DNA of 5,861 nt from Candidatus Kuenenia stuttgartensis (GCA_945872325.1 CAMBZY010000220.1:1-5861); one strand, 5' to 3'; counted from the stretch's first letter, positions 1 to 5,111 are shown. Numbers and translations are program-made. The notes: generated by a model from the letters alone, not told the origin.

Positions 1-69
1 GCTTCAGGTTGTTGATACACTGAGCGCGGCGGGCGGCTTCACGAGCGGACTGCACAGCAGGCAGCAGCA
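1..69. repeat. 69-base segment identical to 1785-1853
   Basis: This stretch, encoding residues 30-52 of the partial DUF1559 protein, is base-for-base identical to the matching stretch of the complete DUF1559 gene (offset 1784). Identity stops at base 70: the remaining 88 bases up to the start codon differ at 17 positions. The left limit is the window edge, so the true length of the identical tract is unknown. Confidence 0.9.
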
Positions 70-157
70 AGGAAATAAGCACAGCGATGATGGCGATGAC
101 GACCAGCAGTTCGATCAGGGTAAAGCCTGAGCGTTTCGGTAATTGAGTACGATTCAT
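1..157 (-). CDS. DUF1559 pilin-like protein, 5' end only (partial)
   Basis: The first 52 codons of a second DUF1559-family gene are present; the rest lies beyond the left edge. Seen: residues 9-31 carry a class III (prepilin-type) signal, KRSG|FTLIELLVVIAIIAVL. The expected prepilin peptidase cut is after Gly11, Phe12 becomes the mature N-terminus and Glu16 is the conserved Glu+5. A hydrophobic helix follows, then the family-typical LLPAVQSAREAARRAQC and a conserved N-N-L-K. The start is ATG at 157, preceded by GGAGGT. Known: such proteins resemble type II/IV pseudopilins at the N-terminus and are probably inserted in the inner membrane by that helix; the role of DUF1559 proteins in planctomycetes is not established. 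It is a paralog of the complete gene at 889-1941 and lies on the same strand. The family call is very safe, but the C-terminal domain cannot be checked here. Confidence 0.93.
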   Translation of the reverse strand, partial: MNRTQLPKRSGFTLIELLVVIAIIAVLISLLLPAVQSAREAARRAQCINNLK

Positions 158-160
158 GAG

Positions 161-166
161 ACCTCC
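161..166 (-). promoter_or_regulatory. Shine-Dalgarno site of the partial DUF1559 gene
   Basis: GGAGGT lies only 3 bases from the ATG at 157. The twelve bases covering the start codon and this site (155-166) are identical to 1939-1950 in front of the other DUF1559 gene, which supports both start calls. Confidence 0.8.
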
Positions 167-584
167 AGAAGTCGAAAACGGAACGGAAAGGGAGTGATCG
201 GTGAGTCTGGTTTGGAGAACTTGATTTCGGTTCATTGACCAGACCTGTTTTAATACGTTTGACTGATCAAAAAAGATCAACCTGTTGAGTGATTTGCTTG
301 AGATTTGCAGTCACGTGGATTTTCGTCAGCATTTAGTGACCACATGCGGGATTCCAGTCCTTATGAGAGTTGGGACCCGAGATTTGTTCCACGTGTGCCA
401 CTGTCGTATGATTTCAGTCAGGAACTACCATAAGTTTTCATGGCATGTCCCTGATTCTACGTACGAAAATATCTTTTGTGACAAGAGTTCAACCAAATAT
501 TCGTGACCGATCAAGGATTAGACCCAGGTGAATCACTCAGTTGATGAAAATCATGTCGCAATTTGATATTCTGACTCATAGGAA

Positions 585-614
585 AAACTATCCGATAAAA
601 GTCAAATAAGTCAA
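585..614 (-). promoter_or_regulatory. weak candidate promoter toward the partial DUF1559 gene
   Basis: On the minus strand a -35-like TTGACT (609-614) is followed after 18 bases by TAGTTT (585-590), which matches the -10 consensus at only three of six positions. The reason to list it is that the -35 lies in an 11-mer, AAACTTGACTT, that occurs again at the much better promoter at 2655-2684. If real, the leader of the partial DUF1559 gene would be about 420 bases. Confidence 0.22.
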
Positions 615-803
615 GTTTAGTTTGGTGAAATAGGGTAGACAGAACTCTCCGCACGAACAAGTGTATTGTCTAAACGCTTAAGATGTAGGTATTTAAGGCG
701 AACAAGACTTTTTGGGGTGAGTGCTTTTACGTCAGTTAGATAAACGGGCCGTATGATGGAGAATGGGCCCAATCTGAGAGCGGATTATTTTGAGAGCTAG
801 GAA

Positions 804-825
804 GCCGGGTGAAAATTCACCCGGC
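804..825 (-). terminator. GC-rich hairpin downstream of the complete DUF1559 gene
   Basis: A perfect inverted repeat, GCCGGGTGAA / TTCACCCGGC with two bases between the arms, lies 63 bases past the stop codon at 889. The realistic fold is an 8-9-bp stem with a 4-6-base loop. Read on the minus strand it is followed by TTCCTAGCTCTC rather than a clear U-tract, so it is a terminator-like or transcript-stabilising hairpin, not a textbook intrinsic terminator. Confidence 0.5.
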
Positions 826-888
826 CACTTAAGAATCTTTAGCACAGCCGACTTATGTAAAGAGGCAGTGCAGGAATTCCGTTCCGGA

Positions 889-1941
889 TCAATAAGCGTC
901 GGCTGAGATCACTTCGCCACCGTTGATGGTGGAGAGGGACTGATAGACGCCGTATTGGCCTGTGATTGTGTAGGCGTTGCTGCCCTTGACGAACGAAGTT
1001 GGGGCCCAGCTCTGGATCGAATCTTTGATGAATCGAACGGAGCCGTCAGCAAATCCGACATTCACGCCACCTGGGTGGAATGAATTGGCGGTCATGTTAT
1101 AGTCGCCACCTGAATTCGTAAATGAATTGGTTTTGACAGGCATGGTCTTGAAGTAATTCGGGCCGAAGGCGGTTGCAATCACACCGTCACCGTAGTCAGC
1201 AGATGTCCACCACTTAGGTCCATAACCATCGCCCCCACCCTTCTTGTCGTTGTCGGCAGCTTTGGTGTATGAGGACTCGATGAACATGATCGTGTTTGAT
1301 GTTCCGTCCGTGATCTGTTGGATCCGAACAGGTGGCTGAATAATGTTTGTGCTTGGATTCCCACCGATGTGATAGAACATCCCTTTGTTCCACGTGGATG
1401 GCGAAGCACCTGCAGCAACACCCCATGTACGAATTGGGTGTGGGCCACCGTTACCAGCGTAAGAGCTGTATCGCATAGGGATTGGGGAATCGTCCCAGCC
1501 GTCGCCAGTGTTGCCTGAATACTTGGCTCCCGCAATTTCGCCATCGGAAGGGCACCAGAGTGTGGCCAGACCAATGCCGGAGGCTGTGGAATTAGGAGCG
1601 AAGTACATGCCGATTTGTGTGTTCACCATGTTGAACACGTTGCCTTGCTCGAGGAACTGGGACATGGCGACCCAGATTCCGAAGTTTTGGCGCATCAGGG
1701 AACCATTGACGTTCCGGCCGGGGTGATCGCCCATCGGGAACGAGCCATTGGCGCTTTCGTAGTTGTGTGCGGCCAGGCCGAGTTGCTTCAGGTTGTTGAT
1801 ACACTGAGCGCGGCGGGCGGCTTCACGAGCGGACTGCACAGCAGGCAGCAGCAGTGAAATAAGGACGGCGATGATAGCGATGACAACCAGCAGCTCGATC
1901 AGGGTGAAACCTGAACGCTTTTGTGACTGAGTACGTTGCAT
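889..1941 (-). CDS. DUF1559 family pilin-like exported protein, complete
   Basis: A complete 350-residue protein, within the usual size range of the family. Seen in order: short basic tail; prepilin-type methylation motif at residues 8-30 (KRSG|FTLIELLVVIAIIAVL, cut expected after Gly11, Glu16 at mature +5); LLPAVQSAREAARRAQC at 31-47; a conserved W-C-P-S-D (C130); ITDGTSNTIMFIE at 210-222; the H-X9-DG motif at 289-300 (H289, D299, G300); and the characteristic C-terminal LSTINGGEVISADAY. Known: DUF1559 proteins are abundant in planctomycetes, and the N-terminus suggests processing by a prepilin peptidase and an inner-membrane anchor; function is unknown. The ATG at 1941 was chosen over an in-frame ATG at 2025 because GGAGGT stands just before it and the methylation motif then begins at residue 8, as in the neighbouring paralog. 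The small lipoprotein gene lies 144 bases upstream on the same strand, so co-transcription is possible. Confidence 0.95.
   Translation of the reverse strand: MQRTQSQKRSGFTLIELLVVIAIIAVLISLLLPAVQSAREAARRAQCINNLKQLGLAAHNYESANGSFPMGDHPGRNVNGSLMRQNFGIWVAMSQFLEQGNVFNMVNTQIGMYFAPNSTASGIGLATLWCPSDGEIAGAKYSGNTGDGWDDSPIPMRYSSYAGNGGPHPIRTWGVAAGASPSTWNKGMFYHIGGNPSTNIIQPPVRIQQITDGTSNTIMFIESSYTKAADNDKKGGGDGYGPKWWTSADYGDGVIATAFGPNYFKTMPVKTNSFTNSGGDYNMTANSFHPGGVNVGFADGSVRFIKDSIQSWAPTSFVKGSNAYTITGQYGVYQSLSTINGGEVISADAY
1785..1853. repeat. 69-base segment identical to 1-69
   Basis: This is the partner of the identical tract at the left edge. It lies inside the complete DUF1559 gene just after the hydrophobic pilin helix. 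Identity includes all synonymous positions, unlike the adjoining 5' part of the two genes. Confidence 0.9.
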
Positions 1942-1944
1942 GAG

Positions 1945-1950
1945 ACCTCC
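1945..1950 (-). promoter_or_regulatory. Shine-Dalgarno site that fixes the DUF1559 start
   Basis: GGAGGT lies 3 bases before the ATG at 1941. No comparable site precedes the upstream in-frame ATG at 2025. The spacing is short, but the same arrangement is repeated in front of the paralog at 161-166. Confidence 0.8.
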
Positions 1951-2085
1951 GAATGATAGGACGTGACTGAGACCGAAGGAGAGGGTAGTTGAACCAGATT
2001 GCGCCGGCAAAATATTTCGTTCCACGATTGATCCGCAATTTCAGTTGCTGGATTCAAACGTGATGCGAAATTGACGGCTTAGTCT

Positions 2086-2319
2086 TTAATTGCTGGCCTT
2101 GCCACGACGTTCGCGAGGATCTTCGTCGGCATTGTCTGCGACTTTATTAGCACCTTTTTTGCCAGCGACAGCTTTTGTCTTGCCAGCAGGCGTTTTAGCA
2201 GTATCGGTAGTGGAATCAGCAGGAGCAGCGGGCTTCGGAGCAGGTTCAGAACCACCGCAGCCGAAAAACGCAGCACAGAGGCCGAAAACAAGGCTGAACT
2301 GAATCGAGCGAAGTGTCAT
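2086..2319 (-). CDS. small secreted lipoprotein (77 aa)
   Basis: A short protein of unknown function. Seen: a basic start (MTLRS), a hydrophobic segment at residues 6-19, and a lipobox-like A-F-F-G-C ending at Cys21, followed by GGSEPAPKP. The -1 Gly is standard, but Phe at -3 is unusual. The mature part is low-complexity, rich in Ala, Pro, Lys, Thr and Asp, and ends in a charged tail (DEDPRERRGKASN). It is probably cleaved by signal peptidase II and lipid-anchored; no fold or enzyme motif is visible. The ATG at 2319 is chosen because it places the signal peptide at the N-terminus; an in-frame ATG at 2430 would bury it behind 37 residues. The ribosome binding site is weak (AGG, 7 bases before the start). 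Small lipoproteins beside DUF1559 genes are, to my knowledge, common in planctomycetes, though usually downstream rather than upstream. Confidence is good for a real gene, moderate for lipidation. Confidence 0.72.
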   Translation of the reverse strand: MTLRSIQFSLVFGLCAAFFGCGGSEPAPKPAAPADSTTDTAKTPAGKTKAVAGKKGANKVADNADEDPRERRGKASN

Positions 2320-2654
2320 GGTTAAACCTAAAAGACTGGCCTGGGATGTGATAGCCGTGAAGTGAATATGCGAGACCATACATACCCAAACCCTCACAGG
2401 CATCAATGCCTGATCGGTGTTAAGACGCATGGAGAAGCTTGCAAACCCGATTTACAAGCGTGTTCGGAAACAGGTCATTTTTGCCGGTCAGCTACTCCTA
2501 AAGCCTTGATCGATCAACCCTCGACCCGACCCGAGTCGCAATGTTGAAAATTTGGAGTTCACCAAATAACGAGTATTTTGGGAAACCAGTTTTCCAACAG
2601 CTGTGGTTGATGAAAGATGCTTCATGACGGAGATGTCTTGTTTCAGATAATTTC
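2320..2654 (-). other. long putative 5' leader of the lipoprotein gene
   Basis: About 330 bases separate the predicted transcription start (near 2648) from the lipoprotein ATG. Local inverted repeats are frequent: CAGGCAT-CA-ATGCCTG at 2397-2412, GCTTG/CAAGC at 2437-2459, the 12-base palindrome TTGATCGATCAA at 2506-2517, GGAAA/TTTCC at 2581-2595 and ATGAA/TTCAT around 2610-2625. One 45-codon minus-strand frame (2488-2625, ATG start) opens about 23 bases after the predicted start but has no visible ribosome binding site. I recognise no known riboswitch. The region could be a structured regulatory leader or ordinary spacer. Confidence 0.35.
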
Positions 2655-2684
2655 ATAATAGCGCACATCGCGAAAGAAAGTCAA
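2655..2684 (-). promoter_or_regulatory. sigma70-like promoter toward the lipoprotein/DUF1559 genes
   Basis: On the minus strand, TTGACT (2679-2684) is followed by an 18-base spacer and TATTAT (2655-2660), each matching the consensus at five of six positions. It is the best promoter-like sequence found in the window and lies in an AT-rich stretch. Transcription would begin near 2648 and read through the leader into the lipoprotein gene and possibly DUF1559. Confidence 0.55.
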
Positions 2685-2856
2685 GTTTGAAAATAAACAA
2701 AGACAGTTGTGAGATTCTCGAATCAAACACGAATTCTCTATAACATCAAACGATATCGCCGGATTTTATCGGAGTTTAGGAGCCTGTTAAACAGTTTCTT
2801 CTTGTCAGGTAGAAAGTTAGGGGTGCATCAGAAATGACGTCCAGGTTTCAAAACCA

Positions 2857-2922
2857 AGCCGCAGGGCGTTAGCCTACAGTTTCGGGGTTTGAATCTAGCC
2901 GCAGGGTGCTAGCCCCCGGTTT
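2857..2922 (+). repeat. REP-like elements, two direct copies 40 bases apart
   Basis: Two 26-base copies (2857-2882 and 2897-2922) both begin AGCCGCAGGG, continue with a related TTAGCC or CTAGCC core and end in GTTT; 21 of 26 positions agree. The second copy keeps the GC-rich AGCCCCCGGTTT end, while the first has decayed there to AGCCTACAGTTT. They are related to, but inverted with respect to, the tandem units at 2938-3065. They look like old members of a dispersed intergenic repeat family. Confidence 0.75.
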
Positions 2923-2937
2923 CTACGATTTAGAAAA

Positions 2938-3065
2938 CCAACCGGGGCTATCGCCAAGCCCGGCTAGATAAGGCGACCATCCAACAGCCAACCGGGGCTA
3001 TCGCCAAGCCCGGCTAGATAAGACGACCATCCAACAGCCAACCGGGGCTATCGCCAAGCCCGGCT
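2938..3065 (-). repeat. 50-base tandem repeat of REP-like hairpin units (2.56 copies)
   Basis: The period is exactly 50 bases: units at 2938-2987 and 2988-3037, then 28 bases of a third unit at 3038-3065. Units 1 and 2 differ at one base (G2973 versus A3023), and the third is identical as far as it goes. Each unit has a 28-base core containing CCGGGGCT ... AGCCCGG, which can fold into a hairpin of about 7 bp with one bulged base, followed by a 22-base linker. The cores are the inverted counterpart of the copies at 2857-2922. The cluster begins 36 bases past the rluE stop codon, a typical location for REP elements at transcript ends. Confidence 0.85.
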
Positions 3066-3079
3066 TGAAAAGCAAATTG

Positions 3080-3097
3080 AGTCCTCAAAACTGGACT
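3080..3097 (-). terminator. small hairpin just after rluE
   Basis: On the minus strand, AGTCC and GGACT flank an 8-base loop, starting 4 bases past the rluE stop codon, followed by the moderately T-rich AATTTGCTTTTC. A 5-bp stem is weak, and the REP-like hairpins further on may contribute more to transcript ending. Confidence 0.3.
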
Positions 3098-3101
3098 TGA
3101 T

Positions 3102-3767
3102 TTATGACCTTTTCAGGTCGCTTAACTCCAATAAAGTCAAATCCCGCCATTCGCCAGGCTGAAGTTCGCCTAATTGGACGCCTCCACTCGCTTCTCGAAC
3201 TAACCTCAAACACGGGTGGCCGATCGCTGCTGTCATACGCCTCACCTGTCGGTTACGTCCTTCACGTAAAACCAGCCTGAGCCACACCGTCGGGACATTC
3301 TTGCGGAACCGGATTGGCTCGGATCGCTCCCACAATTCCGGAGGATCCACCAGCAACTCCACTTCTACTGGCTTGCACCGGCCGTCACTCAAAACCGGTC
3401 CTTGACGCAGCTTATCCAACGCCTCATCGTCTGGAACTCGTTCCACCTGTGCCAGATATGTCTTCGGATGATCAAATTTCGGGTCGGTCAGACGATGCGA
3501 CAGGCCTCCATCGTTGGTCAGGATCAGGAGCCCCTCACTGTCAGAATCCAGACGGCCCACCGGATAAACGTCGGGCACGTTCACATAATCGCCCAACGTC
3601 GGCCGTCCCTGAAGGTCGCGAAACTGTGTCAGAACGCCATAAGGCTTGTTAATCACAAGGTATCGGTATGATTCAGCCAGTGGCCGTGATGTACCAAACC
3701 CCGACCGGCCATTGGATTTCTGGCTGAATCGGGGCTTGTGAATCGAGCTGGGGCGTCGTGGCTTCAC
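3102..3767 (-). CDS. rluE: 23S rRNA pseudouridine synthase, RluE-like (RsuA/RluB/RluE/RluF family)
   Basis: This 221-residue protein should convert a specific uridine in rRNA to pseudouridine; the best match from memory is E. coli RluE, which modifies U2457 of 23S rRNA. Seen: INKPYGVLTQF at 40-50, the catalytic motif GRLDSDSEGLLILTN with Asp74 as nucleophile, HPKTYLAQVE at 100-109, the C-terminal family motif GRNRQVRRMTA at 170-180 and GEWRDL at 205-210. There is no S4 RNA-binding domain; a basic Ser/Arg/Lys-rich tail of about 30 residues precedes the catalytic domain, as in RluE. The start is a GTG at 3767 with no convincing ribosome binding site; no other ATG or GTG precedes the domain, though the frame stays open back to 3804. 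It begins 33 bases after apgM on the same strand and probably depends on the apgM promoter, perhaps with translational coupling. The family is certain; the exact target uridine is inferred. Confidence 0.93.
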   Translation of the reverse strand: MKPRRPSSIHKPRFSQKSNGRSGFGTSRPLAESYRYLVINKPYGVLTQFRDLQGRPTLGDYVNVPDVYPVGRLDSDSEGLLILTNDGGLSHRLTDPKFDHPKTYLAQVERVPDDEALDKLRQGPVLSDGRCKPVEVELLVDPPELWERSEPIRFRKNVPTVWLRLVLREGRNRQVRRMTAAIGHPCLRLVREASGGVQLGELQPGEWRDLTLLELSDLKRS

Positions 3768-3800
3768 AGGTTCGTCCCAGAGAAGATTGTGATCCGAACG

Positions 3801-5018
3801 TCATGCACCATATTTTTGCAGACGCAGGGCATGAGCCATCGCCAATGGCATGATCTCAATCGCCTTGATGTTGCCCAAGCCGCCGTGGGCTACAGCACGT
3901 TCACCAAAGCTCGTCACGTCGTCCGGGCGACTTGTCGCATTAGCATGAATCAGCAGCGGAACCGCATGCCAGCTATGGCTTTTCAGACGCGACGGCGTCG
4001 AGTGGTCGCCAGTCACAACAAGAACGTCCGGCTTAAGCGCCATCAACTTATCCAATTCAGCGTCAAGAGCTTCGATCATCTCGACCTTCTTGGGGAAGTT
4101 GCCGTCCTCGCCGGTGCTGTCTGTGTACTTGTAATGCAGGAAGAAGAAGTCGTAGTCGTTCCAAAAGCGTTTGGCCGTTTCAATCTGATCTGCGAAGGTT
4201 TGGCCGGGATCGACCACGTCCATGCCGACCAGCTTGGCCAGCCCGCGATACATGGGATAGACAGCGATGGCGACGGAGCGAAGCCCGTAGACTTGTTCCA
4301 TCGTCTTGATGTCAGGGAACTTGGCGAAACCACGCATCATCAGAAAGTTGGCAGGCGACTCGTCTTTGAGGATCTCTTTCGCCTGACGCAGAAATTCAGC
4401 CGCAATCTGGGCCGTTTTTTCGCTGGCTGAGTCAGTCGCACGTGGCTCAAGTGTTTTGAAACCCGTTTGCAGAGGGTCCGTATCGGCCACGTTGTCCACC
4501 AGACCGTCGGCCCGGAAACGAATCACAAGGCGATATTCTTTAACGGGTTTGACTAGAACTTCCACACCGGGGATCCGGACATTATCGTGTAGCTTCTGGG
4601 CCAGTCGGGCGCCGATTTCGCTGGAAATCCGGCCTGCACGGCGATCTGTGACGATTCCGTCGGCGTCGATGGTGCAGAAATTCCCACGGATGGCGACATC
4701 GCGGTCGCCCACTTCCACGTCAATCCCAAGGGCTTCCAGAACGCCTCGACCGATCTGGAACTGAAGTGGATCGTATCCGAACAAGGCCAGGTGGCCGGGG
4801 CCGGAACCGTTGGTCACACCAGCAGCGACAGGTGTATGTTGACCGGTGGTGCCTTCGGTGGCGAGCTGATCGAGGTTCGGAGTGCTGGCTGTTTCCAGTT
4901 CGGTCTTTCCACCGGGAGTGATCGGCAAGCCGCCCAGGCCGTCGGCCACAAGCATGACAATCTTGGTGCCGTTCTTTTCTTTGAGGTCACTGATCAGGTC
5001 TTGGAGACTTGGGGACAT
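3801..5018 (-). CDS. apgM: 2,3-bisphosphoglycerate-independent phosphoglycerate mutase, ApgM type
   Basis: This cytosolic 405-residue enzyme interconverts 3- and 2-phosphoglycerate in glycolysis and gluconeogenesis. It belongs to the archaeal-type ApgM branch (about 400 residues) of the alkaline phosphatase superfamily, not the roughly 510-residue GpmI. Seen: VADGLGG with metal ligand Asp26; TPNLDQLATEG at 46-56; NGSGPGHLALFGYDP at 70-84 with the likely nucleophile Ser72; IGRGVLEALG at 89-98; DRRAGRIS at 125-132; MMRG at 227-230; KYTDSTGEDGN at 297-307 (Asp300); VVTGDHSTPS at 334-343 (Asp338, His339); SHSWHAVPLLI at 347-357 (His348). In archaeal homologs I recall a metal-binding His (GHDG) where Glu304 stands here. 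The ATG start at 5018 is supported by AAGGA 9 bases upstream. rluE follows after 33 bases, and parA is divergent. Family and reaction are safe; the role of Glu304 is open. Confidence 0.95.
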   Translation of the reverse strand: MSPSLQDLISDLKEKNGTKIVMLVADGLGGLPITPGGKTELETASTPNLDQLATEGTTGQHTPVAAGVTNGSGPGHLALFGYDPLQFQIGRGVLEALGIDVEVGDRDVAIRGNFCTIDADGIVTDRRAGRISSEIGARLAQKLHDNVRIPGVEVLVKPVKEYRLVIRFRADGLVDNVADTDPLQTGFKTLEPRATDSASEKTAQIAAEFLRQAKEILKDESPANFLMMRGFAKFPDIKTMEQVYGLRSVAIAVYPMYRGLAKLVGMDVVDPGQTFADQIETAKRFWNDYDFFFLHYKYTDSTGEDGNFPKKVEMIEALDAELDKLMALKPDVLVVTGDHSTPSRLKSHSWHAVPLLIHANATSRPDDVTSFGERAVAHGGLGNIKAIEIMPLAMAHALRLQKYGA

Positions 5019-5027
5019 TCTGGGCGA

Positions 5028-5032
5028 TCCTT
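5028..5032 (-). promoter_or_regulatory. Shine-Dalgarno site of apgM
   Basis: AAGGA lies 9 bases before the ATG at 5018 and supports that start. An ATG at 5043 is out of frame. Confidence 0.6.
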
Positions 5033-5082
5033 GTTGAGGACATGAAACCGATATCGAAAACGATGGTCAAGACACAGCCCTG

Positions 5083-5111
5083 AGTATATGAAAAACGGTT
5101 TGATGATTCAA
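5083..5111 (-). promoter_or_regulatory. sigma70-like promoter of the apgM-rluE unit
   Basis: On the minus strand, TTGAAT (5106-5111) is followed after exactly 17 bases by TATACT (5083-5088), matching the consensus at four and five of six positions. The predicted start near 5076 leaves a leader of about 58 bases before apgM. No other promoter is apparent before rluE. Confidence 0.5.

Larger units (their letters stand above)
158..888. other. 731-base intergenic region between the two DUF1559 genes
   Basis: No supportable gene is seen on either strand; the longest frame, about 73 codons on the plus strand from a TTG at 285, has no ribosome binding site and resembles nothing I recognise. The region looks more AT-rich than the flanking genes. 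It holds a GC-rich hairpin at 804-825, a small inverted repeat TGATC-A6-GATCA at 264-279, a weak minus-strand promoter candidate at 585-614 and a degenerate parS-like 16-mer at 385-400. It presumably contains the promoter and leader of the partial DUF1559 gene and the 3' end of the complete one. I see no tRNA or known structured RNA. Confidence 0.6.
2685..3101. other. intergenic region between the promoter and rluE
   Basis: No gene is seen on either strand. Bases 2685-2856 are AT-rich and featureless apart from short imperfect repeats (CTGTT/AACAG near 2785). Bases 2857-3065 hold the REP-like repeat cluster, and a small hairpin follows the rluE stop codon at 3080-3097. Confidence 0.6.

Noticed and set aside
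312..319. Third parS-like core, TCACGTGG
   Set aside because: Only the central bases match; the flanks agree at about one position, so it is no better than chance.
285..506. 73-codon plus-strand open frame in the gap between the DUF1559 genes
   Set aside because: It starts at TTG with no ribosome binding site, has an atypical composition (many Cys and His) and no recognisable motif.
889..2025. Longer DUF1559 protein starting at the ATG at 2025
   Set aside because: It would place 28 extra residues before the prepilin signal and has no ribosome binding site, while the ATG at 1941 has GGAGGT and matches the paralog.
2086..2430. 114-residue version of the lipoprotein starting at 2430
   Set aside because: The signal peptide and lipobox would be internal; the ATG at 2319 puts them at the N-terminus.
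2938..3065. CRISPR array
   Set aside because: The intervals between the cores are identical, not unique spacers, there are fewer than three full units, and there are no cas genes. It is a tandem repeat.
2770..3070. Insertion sequence or transposon remnant
   Set aside because: There is no transposase fragment and no terminal inverted repeat pair with target duplication; the repeats fit REP-like elements better.
3410..4060. DnaA boxes suggesting a replication origin near parA
   Set aside because: TTATCCAA occurs within rluE and apgM, but no TTATCCACA-type box or AT-rich cluster of boxes is seen; these are coding coincidences.
3738..4430. 230-codon plus-strand open frame opposite apgM and rluE
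   Set aside because: It is the antisense of the well-supported apgM gene and shows no motif of its own. The other long frames within 889-5045 opposite or out of phase with the called genes are rejected for the same reason.
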